The notes beneath the pieces were generated by a model. The model made no database searches, was not told the origin of the DNA, and worked only from the letters and a program-made list of their open reading frames with translations. Below, in pieces: positions 34,531 to 45,800 of a stretch of DNA of 64,000 bases. Origin of the DNA: Diprion similis (Eukaryota; Arthropoda; Insecta; Hymenoptera; Diprionidae); NCBI RefSeq assembly GCF_021155765.1, contig NC_060114.1, forward strand, positions 20,876,501-20,940,500, in the 5' to 3' direction. The position numbers were made by a program, and so were the translations under genes. Each line of letters opens with the position of its first letter. Position 1 is the first letter of the stretch.

Positions 34531-35093
34531 ACAATTCACCCGTATTACTAAATGATCGATTGATCTATTACTGAACACGTGCACTTGTCAGGAGTACTGA
34601 AATCATTTGAATAAAGCACACTCTATCTTCGTAGAGACCAATGATGAAGTTATCAAGCCTACGTTATCCTTGACTTTGAAATTTTCAAGCTAGCTAAAAC
34701 CTAACCTATCAAATATCGAAGAGTATCGTAAAACTTTTACAGCTAATAAAATACCGGCACTTTATGATCTGATCTGTTAGAATATTAATTAATCAAGATA
34801 TCAAGAATTCTCAAATGAATTATCATTTTTCTACCCCTGTTTTTCGGGATGACATTGTAAAGCTCACGTGGCCTGCGACGTCTAACTAACCAATCGATAC
34901 TAGCCACTGTGTGGAAAGGCTTACGACTGTTCAGATGGATTTTGATCGTCACCCCGTCTTCAGGATCTCTGCGTACGTCGGTGTTACGCCATTGGGCTCC
35001 GAACTGTTCGGTAGTATCCGGTATTGGCACCATAAAGATTCGGGTAAAGATCACTGGTGCCGTGCGCTGTGAGTTCATTTCAGTAAAGCCAAT

Positions 35094-36721
35094 ATGAAGT
35101 GGAAAATCAGTTACCCAATATCCCCGAGGATATCTCTGATGTTGATTTATTACTTGGCGAAGTTTGCTGGACTTGCCTCATTCACTCTAAGGAAGAACAT
35201 AATTTACCCATCGACACTTTCGAGGAGAGTGTATCCATTCGTCTTTGCTACGTGTAATTTACTCGTGTCATTCATAACGTATTACAGAATCATGAAATGT
35301 GTTGACGTGAATTTGACAACGATAGATAAAAATGTCCAGCTGATATATTATGTTGGAAAACGTCTATGTACGTTTATCGCTCTGATCATGTTTCTAAAGA
35401 AGCACAAAGATGTCATTGAACTAATGAATAAGCTGTGCATCAATAGCAACAAGCTTAAGATGCTTGGGATCCGGGAAGATCACGGAAAATTTTTTAACAA
35501 CCTCTTTGTGACGATCACAACCGTCAACATTGTCAATGGTGCAATAACGCAAATGATAGCTTTTCTGAGTGTGCAGCAGTCATTCATCCCAACTATTGAA
35601 AATCACATGACCAGATTCACTGATTTGAATATGATATTAATTTTTTGCTGTATCCTTCTCTGCATCAGACGTCGTTTTTCATTGATGAACGAAAAATTGT
35701 ACCAATTGTTTCAAGCGTTTCATCCCTACGGATTATCCAACAGTTTCCATAGAAGCTTTGTGATCAGTTCGAGGCAAATTTCCCGCAACATTAACCGATC
35801 GAGCAATGCAGCTGCAGTTTCTACTGATCTTCAACACATTCGGATTACCGCAACAGTGCACTTGGAACTCTGCGACCTGTTAGAACGTACAACCCGTATA
35901 TTTTCCGGTCCAATACTTGTATTCATCGTACAATCATTTTTCACTATCGTTTTCGGTAGCTACTGGGTGTACAAAACTTGTATGAGTTTAAACCAAAGCA
36001 TATTGGAGAAGTTTTCAGAATTCACTGTGAGGGCCTTCATCTTGGTGCCCGCACTTCGGATGTTAGTTATCATCGCTCAACTCTTCGTCATCGCCTATGC
36101 TGGTGCAACAACTTCGGAACAGGTATGACTTGTACGAACGAATTATGAGGCTTGTTGTACACGAATGAATACAATTAATAACTAATTATGAGTAGTATTT
36201 GAAAAATGTCTTTCACTGCAAATGAAAAGAACAAAGCGTAGCTGTACGTACAACTTAAAGAGCACTAATCTAACCTCATCTTTCCTTCAGGGACATGCTA
36301 CCAAAGCTCTGTTGACGAAAGTTTGGGTTGATTTTCAACCATTGGAATTATCGGAGAAGGTTAGTATAATGTATTACAGCTGTAACCTGTTTATTTATGC
36401 ACTTAATTGTGAGCGAAACCCATCGATTGACATTAACTATTGCAGTTTCTCATGTTTTCTACTCAACTGTTGCACAAACCACCTACTACGTCTATTTGCG
36501 GGTTGATATCGGTGGACTATTCTTACCTGTTTAAGGTACGACTAATCAGTTGACCTGAATCACAATTTATACTGCAAAATAGATATCGTACGCTTGTACA
36601 CTTTAAAGTTGTACTTGGTAAGTAAAACAGACACTATAAGTACCGTAATATTTTTCTATAGATATTCTGCACCGCTCTACCATACGTTATCGTCATGATA
36701 CAACTAGACAGAACGGGATAG
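35094..36721 (+). CDS. Gustatory receptor (7tm_7 family), first tandem copy
   Basis: Seven-helix chemoreceptor expected as a ligand-gated cation channel subunit in taste neurons. Exons: 35094-36122, 36291-36359, 36446-36535 and 36662-36721, giving 415 codons. All three introns are phase 0 and cluster at the 3' end, the ancestral pattern of insect Gr genes. Hydrophobic segments lie at about residues 45-65, 80-100, 137-160, 178-194, 262-285, 310-335 and the last exon. Exon 3 reads FLMFSTQLLHKPPTTSICGL, the usual region before TM7, and exon 4 ends ALPYVIVMIQLDRTG. This matches the C-terminal TYhhhhhQF motif in degenerate form, with Pro-Tyr and a final QL. The start at 35094 aligns with the second copy. 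The ligand cannot be assigned. It is followed 0.7 kb later by a paralogue in the same orientation. Confidence 0.87.
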
Positions 36722-37443
36722 TTGATGGATTAATCGAAAATCCTTCAAAGAATTTAGAAATATTATTGCGCGTAAGTATTAAAAAAAGTAAAATAGCTTG
36801 AATGCAGGCCATTTTCTGTGTGTGTGTGTGCGTGCGTGTGTGTGTGTCTTCTATTAGTGACGTGTTTCATGTTAAGGCCTGAAGGCATTGAAATATTCAA
36901 TGGCTACATTGATCGATACGTTCTTCGTACTAGATGTTTCCGGAAAAGTCATAAAAATTGCTGGCCCACTGTTACCCAACAATTACTGGGAGGTGAAGTA
37001 ACCATAGTCAGGTGGCACGTGCATAAAAATCCTTTACAACACCGCGAGGGTGCTCACTTCTTTCATAATCAATGAAAATATCATTGGACTGTCAACAGTA
37101 AAATTGCACGAGAAGCAGTATAACCGTTCTGTGGGTTGTATATGTCGTTTATATTCGCTGCTTCACCTTAGAAATATGCAAAGTATTATTACCACAACGA
37201 TCGACACATGATAAACATGGTAGAATACACATAGTATTCACCATACGTTTTGCAGACCAATATTGAGGTTTACTGAAGTGAGTTTACGACTCGAAACTTG
37301 GTTATGGTTATCAGTCGGTACGACAACCTACTGAGAACGCCTTTACAGGTACCATTCTGCCACTCAGATTATCGGGCATTCAGTACCGTCCTAGCTTTTT
37401 CTGAGAACGAATGTACCGCGTTTTAACTTCTAACTTCAGGCGG
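36722..37443 (+). other. Spacer between the two gustatory receptor genes
   Basis: This 0.7-kb interval holds a (TG)n run at about 36817-36847 and no coding signal that I can support. It must carry the promoter of the second gene if the two are transcribed separately. No clear TATA box or AATAAA stands out. Confidence 0.5.
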
Positions 37444-39069
37444 ATGGAGTTGAAGCTACGTTTACCGAAAATTTCGATGATGCTGTATTACGTGGCAAAA
37501 ACTATGGGACTGGCACCATTCACTTTAACGAACCACAAATTTCATCCACCGACCCTTCTGGGTAACGCATATTCGGTTTTTCTCATCATGCTTCATTTAA
37601 TGGCAGTTTTAACAACTTGTCTATGGATGAGCTCCAACCCAATTGGCTCAAAAATCGCCACGCGAGTCAGTATATTATCACACTTCATAGCTCTGGTGAC
37701 TCCAGCTGCCATCGCGTTTGTAGCTCTATGTGAGCAAAAGAAGATCATTTTGCTTATGAATAAATTGTACAGCATCTGCAACGAGCTAGAAATTCTGGGC
37801 ATTTTCAACGATGATGGGGAAAGTTTTAAAAACTTTTTCGCTATCTTCGCTGTGGCGAATATCATCGTTGGTATATTTTCTATCGTGACCAGTATCCTGG
37901 AACCTTACTGGATGATTTCTATTTCCATTGCTCACGGTTTCCAGCAATGTATTCGTTTCAACGTGGTTCTAATCTATGCTAGAATCCTGCTTTGCATCCG
38001 TCAACGTTTTGTAACGTTAAACGAGAAACTGTCCGCCTTATTTCAACCACCTCGCTGCTTCACAACACCAATTCATTTGTCACATTTTCACGTGAGAAGA
38101 AGACAATGTGAGGATCACAGCCAATCAAGCAGGCAGGATTACATCGTCATTCAACGCATTCGAAAAATCGAAGAGTTACACATGGATCTGTGCGATTTAG
38201 TAAAACAGACAAACCACGTATTTGGCATCCCCATTCTCTGTATTAGCTTACAATATTACATAGTATTCATCATATCCTTTTACTGGATCTACTTTCTCAT
38301 AATGGTGTCTAACGAGTCCAATTACTGGGGACATCTTGATGACGATGTTGACTCGAAAAGGTCCTCAATCTCGAACCCGATCTTAGTGTGTATCCTGAGA
38401 TCGGTTGTTCAAATTACTGAGATTCTCATGATCGCATATACATCTGCAACAACAAGCAAACAAGTAAGATTTGACGAAGCTTAATTCATGGTTATACGTC
38501 GTTTGCCAGTGGTGTTCATCCGAAACACAATTCGAATGTTAAATATCGCTAAGTATATCGATCACTTCGAATAACTGTTCAATCGGTTATTAAGTCGAAT
38601 AACTGCAGAATGTACTGGTAAATTAAAAGATACTTTTGAATAATCATTCTCAACTCCTCAGGCAAACTCCACAAGATACTCAATTCTCGAAGTGTGGAAC
38701 GACTCCATACCGGAGAAATTTGGGAAAGAGGTACGATAAAAATTAATACAAGACCATCATTCATATCGAGGAATCAAAACAGTTGTTATAATATACGCGC
38801 ATTGTCGCATTCTCTATTACAGATCTACATGTTTTCTCTTCAACTGTTACACAAACCACTCACTATGACCATATTTGATTTCTTGGATTTGGGATATGCG
38901 TACCCGTTCGAGGTAAGGCTGCAGATTATTTCATTGATTAGTTCGAAAATATGCTCATTATGACAGATGAATGCAGTGGCATGCAGAATTAACGAAATTC
39001 TTCTAATTCCAGATTGCATGCACCGTTGCAATGTACCTGGTCGTTCTAATACAACTAGCTTCGGATTGA
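37444..39069 (+). CDS. Gustatory receptor (7tm_7 family), second tandem copy
   Basis: Exons: 37444-38463, 38662-38730, 38823-38912 and 39013-39069, giving 411 codons. Exons 2 and 3 have exactly the lengths of the first copy (69 and 90 nt), and all three introns are again phase 0, so the genes are tandem duplicates. Aligned landmarks: LYYVAKTMGLAPFTL near the N terminus, IYARILLCIRQRF in the fourth helix region, IYMFSLQLLHKPLTMTIFDF in exon 3, and VAMYLVVLIQLASD at the end, a degenerate TYhhhhhQF motif. The ATG at 37444 (MELKLRLPKIS) is preferred over 37411 because it matches the start of the first copy; the upstream ATG would add 11 residues. Divergence between the copies is substantial, so the duplication is not recent. 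The ligand is unknown. Confidence 0.87.
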
Positions 39070-39690
39070 TCAAACCCCCTTATTCAGACAATTCAACCGA
39101 ATATGAAGTAAATTATTTATTAGATACGCGCAAGCAATTTCGAAGAGTAAAAAACTTACTAAATAGTTAAGCTTTCCTCCTTTCTCTAATTGAATTAACA
39201 CGAGAATATAGACCAATAATTCCACAATAATCCGATGAAGATTCGGCATTGGCGAAATGGTATTTAACATGTTGGAACACTTCGTTTTAATAGTTTATAG
39301 TCTTATACTCTACATAAGGCATAATTAACACGGATTTTAAAGGAAAAATAAACCGCTACCCGATTGAATGTGAAAAAATGGAATGCCGTGGCATAGGCGC
39401 AAAATTAATCAGAAAGTGCAAATAACATATATTAAATTGTAGATTTAGATAAATATTACTTGAAGTAGCATACTGCGGAAACAAACCCTGTTTCTTCGTA
39501 TGTTCTCAATCAGTGCGTGCGACTAGGACCTACTTTATTCAGCTTTTACTTGTGGTGTGACTAAATGTGGAAACAAATAAAGCTGCAAAATATTAAGCAA
39601 AGCATTTCCATCTTGTCACGGTGGTGCGCATTGTACAAGTCTGTGCTCTGCACAGCTCCTGGGTCATAGATATCCATATACCACTGCTTA

Positions 39691-39716
39691 AACCTAACCT
39701 AACCTAACATAACCTA
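39691..39716. repeat. Short interstitial telomere-like (CCTAA)n run
   Basis: About five CCTAA units, one carrying an A substitution, on the + strand. The complement TTAGG is the canonical insect telomere repeat. A shorter run at about 40068-40084 in the same orientation lies beyond the adjacent foldback element. Confidence 0.8.
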
Positions 39717-40034
39717 AGTCTGGAAACTGGTCGACTTTTTTGGTGTGGGCACTGATATATATGTATATATACCTATATACATATAAACTTATATATGGGG
39801 GTGTCCCACTTACTGTCCATAAATTGTGTAGTTCTAATATTGGCCACATGGTTCGCGATATGCAAGGGGTTCCCAACTGATATGTATATATATATGTATG
39901 ATATACATATATAGAGATGTGTTTCTATTACACCTAATCAAGAGATCTGTAACAAGATGATGCATTATGTATATTAGAACTATACAATTTATGGAGAGTA
40001 ACCGGACACCCGCCCATCGAAGTTTCCAGACTTG
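39716..40034. repeat. Foldback element bracketed by CCTAA repeats
   Basis: AAGTCTGGAAACT at the left end is matched by AGTTTCCAGACTT at the right. Further in, GTGTCC and TCCATAAATTGTGTAGTTCT pair with the reverse complement of AGAACTATACAATTTATGGA and GGACAC. The centre is TA-rich. The arms are interrupted by a TA microsatellite on the left side. It is about 320 bp, non-coding and MITE-like. Confidence 0.7.
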
Positions 40035-40408
40035 TACGTACGACAGTGACTTAACCAGTGACAACCAAAGTTAACCTAACCTAATCTGAACTCACAATCA
40101 GAAAATATACAAAATAACAGATACGCCGGGAATGCTGACCGTCAATCAAGAGCAAGTGCCTGACTCCTAGCATCATGTGTTTGTCACTGTATACATAGGT
40201 TTGCACACATTTAATAATTAAGGGTCAACAGGTTCCATGAGGTTAAAATAGATTGATTGCACCTAAAGCTCATTACGTAAAAAAAAAAAATAAATGAACA
40301 GACTTATTGAAAGTTAGCTAACAAATTAGTCGTATCTTTAACTCATAATTTAACCTTGAGCTCCAAACGTTTATCGCAAATTTTTGCATTTCTAGGTTAT
40401 GATTGCCC

Positions 40409-41780
40409 ATGAACAACCTACAGACTTTAAAATTCGTATTCTTCTCAATGACATGTCTAGCTGCAATAGCCGTTATTGCAGTTTTGATGTCTCAGGAAAA
40501 TCATGTGACCAAGGGGATAAATCACCTTTCTATTTTCACTGATAAAGCGACCATTTGCTATGAAGACCAACCACTTCGTGATGACAAAGGGAATACCTCG
40601 GGGAATACCAACATACCGATCATATACTTTGTCACGCCAACATATCCTAGGCGAGAACAAATTCCAGAGCTAACTAGATTGGCGCAAACTCTGATGCATG
40701 TTAATGACCTTCGTTGGATAGTAGCTGATGACAATACAAAGTGCAATCCGCCGCTTGTTAAACTGCTCAAGAAATTTGGTAACTAGAAACTTGACAACAA
40801 TTGTGGGTTTCAATATTCGATTATAATCAGCAGCTCAAATCTTCAATATCCAGGTATCCCACTAACTGTCATAGCTAGTCCGATGGCCAAGAGGTTCTGG
40901 AGCAATGATAAAATGAAAATGCCAAGGGGAGTCGCCAATCGACGAGCTGCTCTAGCTTGGATTCGAAATAATGTAAAAAGAGGAGTCTTGTACTTTGGCG
41001 ACGACGACAATACTTTCGATTTAGAGCTTTTTGATCAAATACGATACACTAAAAAAGTTTCCATGCTGCCAGTCGGCTTGATTGGAGAATTCGGAGTGAG
41101 TTCACCAGTCGTTGAGCAGGTAACAACCACCATAAATCTGTACTTTTTATTACTTGGTACAACTTTGGACTGTTATCATCGCAGCAATTAAAGTTCGTTA
41201 CATTCTTAAGGGCAAAGTGATTGGCTTCTTCGACTCGTGGGTGGCTGATCGAGAATTCCCAATCGATATGGCCGGATTCGCAGTGTCCGTAGAGTTCTTG
41301 AACAAATCACCCGAAGCCACCATGCCGTACAAAGTGGGTTACGAAGAGGACATGTTTCTCAAAAGCTTGGGACTCCACGTTGAGGACATAGAACCAGTTG
41401 CTGAAAATTGCACAAAGGTTAGAAGATCACAACAGCAATAAACCTGATGAGCCTCGTAAAGATAAGAAATGAAGAATGAAGTAACAGGGAGATCGAACTC
41501 TTACAGATTCTAGTTTGGCACACGCAAACGACCCAAAAACCTGTAGCTACCTTGCGACTAACGTATGAGCAATCGGGCACATCACTAGATAAACTACTTA
41601 AAGAATTATATACGTATGGAGTAGCATCTCGTAATTATGAAAAAGGTGAGTAACAACTGCGATTCAAATAAGTTGATTCTGCCCAATTAGATATACTGTG
41701 AATCGCCATACTTTTCTGTTTACAATCTTTAAGGAGTCAAGACTTTCTACACAAGTGGAAGAATTCGAACTGAAGTCTGA
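40409..41780 (+). CDS. GlcAT-I: Beta-1,3-glucuronyltransferase, GlcAT-I type
   Basis: Golgi type II enzyme that transfers glucuronic acid from UDP-GlcA to Gal-Gal-Xyl on proteoglycan core proteins, completing the linker for heparan and chondroitin sulfate. Exons: 40409-40778, 40854-41119, 41211-41417, 41507-41645 and 41734-41780; 342 codons, close to the human enzyme's 335. A signal anchor occupies about residues 8-27. The catalytic domain opens IIYFVTPTYPR, followed by RGVANRRAA with both donor-binding arginines, the Mn-binding YFGDDDNT (Asp 173-175), SMLPVGLIG, FPIDMAGFAV, GYEEDMFLKS with the candidate catalytic Glu, and ILVWHTQT. The last mini-exon gives a C terminus ending GRIRTEV, like the IEV end of the human protein. 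Not splicing there would instead add only Gly-Glu and stop. The ATG at 40409 is the first in frame. GlcAT-S/P paralogues are less likely because of the short stem. Confidence 0.9.
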
Positions 41781-42059
41781 AAAAAACGAACAAAGTTCTT
41801 ACTTGCAAGATATCTGATTGGTGTTCCTACTATAATTAATCTGACACAATGTAGATCTGTTTATAAAGGTAAAATATTTGGCCTTACCAACACGCAAGTT
41901 TGATTTGCCATACCTAGTAATAAATACCATTGTAGATAATGTAGATCAAAGTTACCTACAGGGCACCGGCAGTAACTGTCCAACTAAATCGATAATCTTA
42001 TCGACGAACGTTCTTCGTCAAGGTTACAAATAAATTTGTCTATATTACCCCGAGTCCGT
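41781..42059 (+). terminator. GlcAT-I 3'UTR with polyadenylation signal
   Basis: AATAAA occurs at about 41920, roughly 140 nt after the stop codon, in AT-rich DNA that ends at the GC-rich block starting near 42060. No coding signal is present. This is the likely 3' end of the GlcAT-I transcript. Confidence 0.45.
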
Positions 42060-42600
42060 GCTCTCTCTGAAACGTTATTGGTACGTCATGAGTTAGCGCA
42101 CAGATGTCGGTGCGTAAGCGCTGCACCAAAGATTACAGCAATCGACTCGGGGTAGAGGCGTGTACGCGACCTCCACCCTTGGCGGCGGCGTTGGCTGTAG
42201 TGGTACAGAAAGGTAAAAAAAAGAGGGCATAAGAAAGAAAGACGGCAAGAGGAAGGAAAGAAAGAAAGAAAGGAGGACCGACGGGGCGAGTGGGAGAAAG
42301 AGAAAGCAGCAATGGCGCCCTAAGGGGTGGGCGGCGGGGTGGGGGGGAGGGCTGCGCGGCCCTGTCGGCGCCTGCGTCTCTATGTATGAGTGCCAGTGGC
42401 GCCGCTACGGACTTGTGTGCTGTGAGAAAGCAGGTAAGCCAACCAAGTTGAGACGTCGTTGTGGCCCCGCGGCAGCGATTACACTTCGGGCACCACGTCC
42501 CGGTCGGAGCGCAGTGTGTTTGCGCGTAGAAGAATCAGTGGCCGGCGCCCCGGTGTGTACAGGGTTTTATGATTCCGAGAGTGATTGACAGCAGGTGAAC
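42060..42600 (+). promoter_or_regulatory. GC-rich promoter-like block with possible noncoding first exon
   Basis: Composition jumps to GC- and CpG-rich, with GGCGGCGGCG, a GAAAG tract (about 42230-42275) and a G-run array at 42324-42351. A strong donor AAGCAG|GTAAGCC occurs at 42433/42434. This fits the promoter and untranslated first exon of a + strand gene whose coding exons are far downstream, in or beyond the 42.6-64 kb stretch. The short ORF from 42382 is not recognisable and may be leader sequence. Confidence 0.45.
42324..42351 (+). repeat. G-quadruplex-prone G-run array
   Basis: Four or more runs of three to seven G separated by one to three bases on the + strand, within the GC-rich promoter-like block. 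The pattern meets the usual G3+N1-7 rule for quadruplex formation. Confidence 0.8.
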
Positions 42601-42718
42601 ATCGGCGCCCGTGTCCGCCCTTAATTCACACGTTACATCCGCCGCTTATACTTGGGAAAATATTTCGGAGATAATACAGAAGGCGCGAGATTTAAAAAAA
42701 AAAAAAAAAAATTAATAT

Positions 42719-42804
42719 ATCAATAACAATAACAACAACAATAATAGTAACAACAGAAACAACAACAACAACAACAATAATAATAATAAATAAGGAAAGC
42801 ATAG

Positions 42805-42848
<44 letters not shown>

Positions 42849-42877
42849 GTATATATATGTATATATATATATATATA
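42719..42877. repeat. (AAC/AAT)n, (AC)n and (AT)n microsatellite block
   Basis: Trinucleotide AAC and AAT units (about 42719-42790) are followed by AC repeats and a long AT array with GT interruptions (about 42804-42877). Minus-strand ORFs of Tyr-Ile and Cys repeats here are artefacts of the array. Confidence 0.9.
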
Positions 42878-45800
42878 ACGTTCTTCCATAGGACTGGATT
42901 TCACTACGTAACCGACCAACCACACCAAGTCCATCCATCCTTTCTCAACTGTAGGCATTCTCATTGTCTTTATAATTAAATGTCAAAACTATCGATGGTC
43001 CGGTAAATGCACCTACGTCATTGCAATCGTTGTCATCATTATCATCATCATCACGATCATCGTTATAACCATTACTACCACCATCATCGGCATCTTTGTA
43101 ATCATTTACAATCACGAACTTAAAAGGTTATCCGCACCAAGAACCTACCAATTAAAACCGTCGATATAGTGTTTCGCTTAACTGTTCGTGACGTCTTGAC
43201 AACGTGCCGATTACAACAAGTTTTTAAAACACCGGCAAGTAACGAGCAGAGCACTGGATTAACTTGCGTAAGTACAACACACCGTCGTTTCCTTTACCCG
43301 CATGCTTATCACGCTATACACATCGCAGGATCATCCACCCATGTCATGTGTCTATCTGCTATTTGTCAGCGACTGTATTTGTTTACCCATTTTCTAACAA
43401 CCTTTTTACCATGGATTCCCCCCTGAGCCACGCTTCCTAAACGAGAGAAAACTATGTATAGGACATACATACATACACCTAGGATGAATCAGCTAAGGCT
43501 GGCACTTGGCAGTGTTACCACCCGCAGGCTGATTAGGTTCATTCCACACGCCTGCAGATTGTGCATATAACGAAGCGGTGATCAGGCCACGGGTAACCTA
43601 GCCCACGGTAGGTAGCGGATCATGGCGGTGTAAGGAACCAGCCGGATATACGCAGAAGCGCACCATGTATCCATGTGTGTTGTGTGCGTGTGTCTGTGTG
43701 TGTCTCTGCGTGTATGCGCGCATACTCACAGCGTATGCTTATCCCGATCAATACACATGTACCCGACGTGAATTCAGGCCTACCAACACACCCGCACACC
43801 TGCTGTATACACAATGTGCCCAGAGATACGGGTAGACGGAGAGGGAAAGGCGCGTTTGCGCGCACGCGTTCAAACCGCCGCGCCGTACGTCGTTTTTGCT
43901 GTGGGATTTTTATCGGAACTTGGGAAATCGATGCTCAGGAAAGCTTGCACAGCTTCGTATTTTTTTCTTCACATTGTATTTTTTTTTTTTTTTTTTTTTA
44001 GTTGTAAAAAGATAGACGAACGAACCTTGTATGTGCTACAATTGACTGCAGATGGATTTTCATAAGTAAACTTTTCTCTCGTGTGTCATGTATTTTTTAT
44101 TCTTCTCTATGAATTGTAATATGTATGTACCTATACACTCACATAGCTTGACACGGTGGTTTTCATTTTTACACTTCCTTTTTCGGCTATAACTAACTAT
44201 AGATTTCACCTATTTACCAATTGTGCTGTCACTGCTCTTCGGGGAATGGAATCGTTATTGCCATTTTCGGGGGTGACATTTACGAGTCAGTGACATTATA
44301 CCATACATCGATCACGTCGCGACACAAGCTCCCTGAAAATTTTCTATAGATCTATGTATCACGTCACATAATATATTGACGTCACACTTCCTATTTATAC
44401 GAATTGTAGTAGGAATATCCTGACTAGGTAGGTACCAATCTTCTTTTATCAGAAAATTATTTTATTCTGTGACTGATCATTTAAGTAGTCTATCCTTACT
44501 TTCAACATCCCTATTTCTCATCGATGTTCTCACCTAATCAGAGATAATCTAACGTAACAAAACATGACAATCACGATAAAACACAAGTGTCAATTATCAG
44601 ACAAGACAAGATATATAATACTTGATTTATAGAATTCAATTACAAACACCAAAATTAACAAAAAGAAGTATTAATCAATAGCAACGCCTATAGTACCTAT
44701 CATCATTTGGTCACATGAATACCTTGCGTATGTCGCGTGAACAAGTGTGATCCTATCAAACGTGGGCTCTCGTTAATTTTAGCCTGAAATTATTCATACG
44801 AACACCATAATTATTTGTTTTCATTGCTAAATGAAACATATTTACTACAAAAAATAGCTCAATAAAGTCCCGTAACGACTTCAACAACTGTAGGATTGAC
44901 TTTATATTGGAATTTGGATTTTCTTTATATAATATATGTATAAAGAAAATGAGCTTTACCAAAACACAAGAAGCTACATGGTTGATATGCTTGTGATACC
45001 TTCCACGAATTCGAGATGAGTTTTACTGCCCAAGTATGTATTGCAGAAAATCTGAGACGAGTTCTGTACCAATTTTCCTGTTTACATGAGCCATTTATCA
45101 CCATGGGAATAGCTCTTTTCTTTGATATGTGTACACGACAAATCCAGCTTCGCTGATTTCGTACAGTGTTAGTACGTGACTCGCCAAGATCTTGAAGGGT
45201 AAAAGCAATCAATGGTGTCGTAAATGTTACGAATCCGTTCGCGTCAATAATCTAACGGCAAGACGGACTTGGAATGACGTTGAAAGTTCGATAGTTTCTG
45301 AAAACTTTCATCGCGAGACCGTTTTTTGATAGTTCGGCTGTTACGCCAATCGTCGAGTAATTCGATATCAGATTCGATACCAATCGTTGTACAAACGGGA
45401 GACCCAATCCCCAAGTATCCACAGCATAATTTCACTTGAGTGAGAATTGAAAGTCAAATTTAGCGAAGGATGGAAAATTCAGTATTCCGATTGCATCCGT
45501 GGTATGGGACCGGGCTACGTAGGATCGAAACTCCTTAACATGAACAGACGAAGTTACAAACACGCAACGCGATATTAATGTAAATGCATTATGCCGGGCA
45601 TCTAGTAAAATGCTAAAATGGTGGAAGTAGAAGGAAAGTGGTCGACTTCTGAGAGGTTGATTAGTCGTTTCATAAAAGGTCAGAGAATTACATATGGAGA
45701 GGTCGAATTGTTAGAGGTTTGCCCTGATGTAGCTATATAATTACAAAGGCACACTAAAATACGAATTCAAATAATCTCGTGGTACTGTCTTAACATTTCG

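Larger units (their letters stand above)
39070..40408. other. Intergenic stretch between the receptor cluster and GlcAT
   Basis: No coding region is supportable. It contains CCTAA repeats (39691-39716 and about 40068-40084) and the foldback element between them. Short minus-strand ORFs are made of TA repeats and hairpin sequence. A TCTAG acceptor-like site at 40391-40395, just before the GlcAT start, may end a 5'UTR intron. Confidence 0.5.

Noticed and set aside
42692..42964. Minus-strand ORFs with Tyr-Ile and Cys repeats
   Set aside because: Direct translation of AT and AAC microsatellites.
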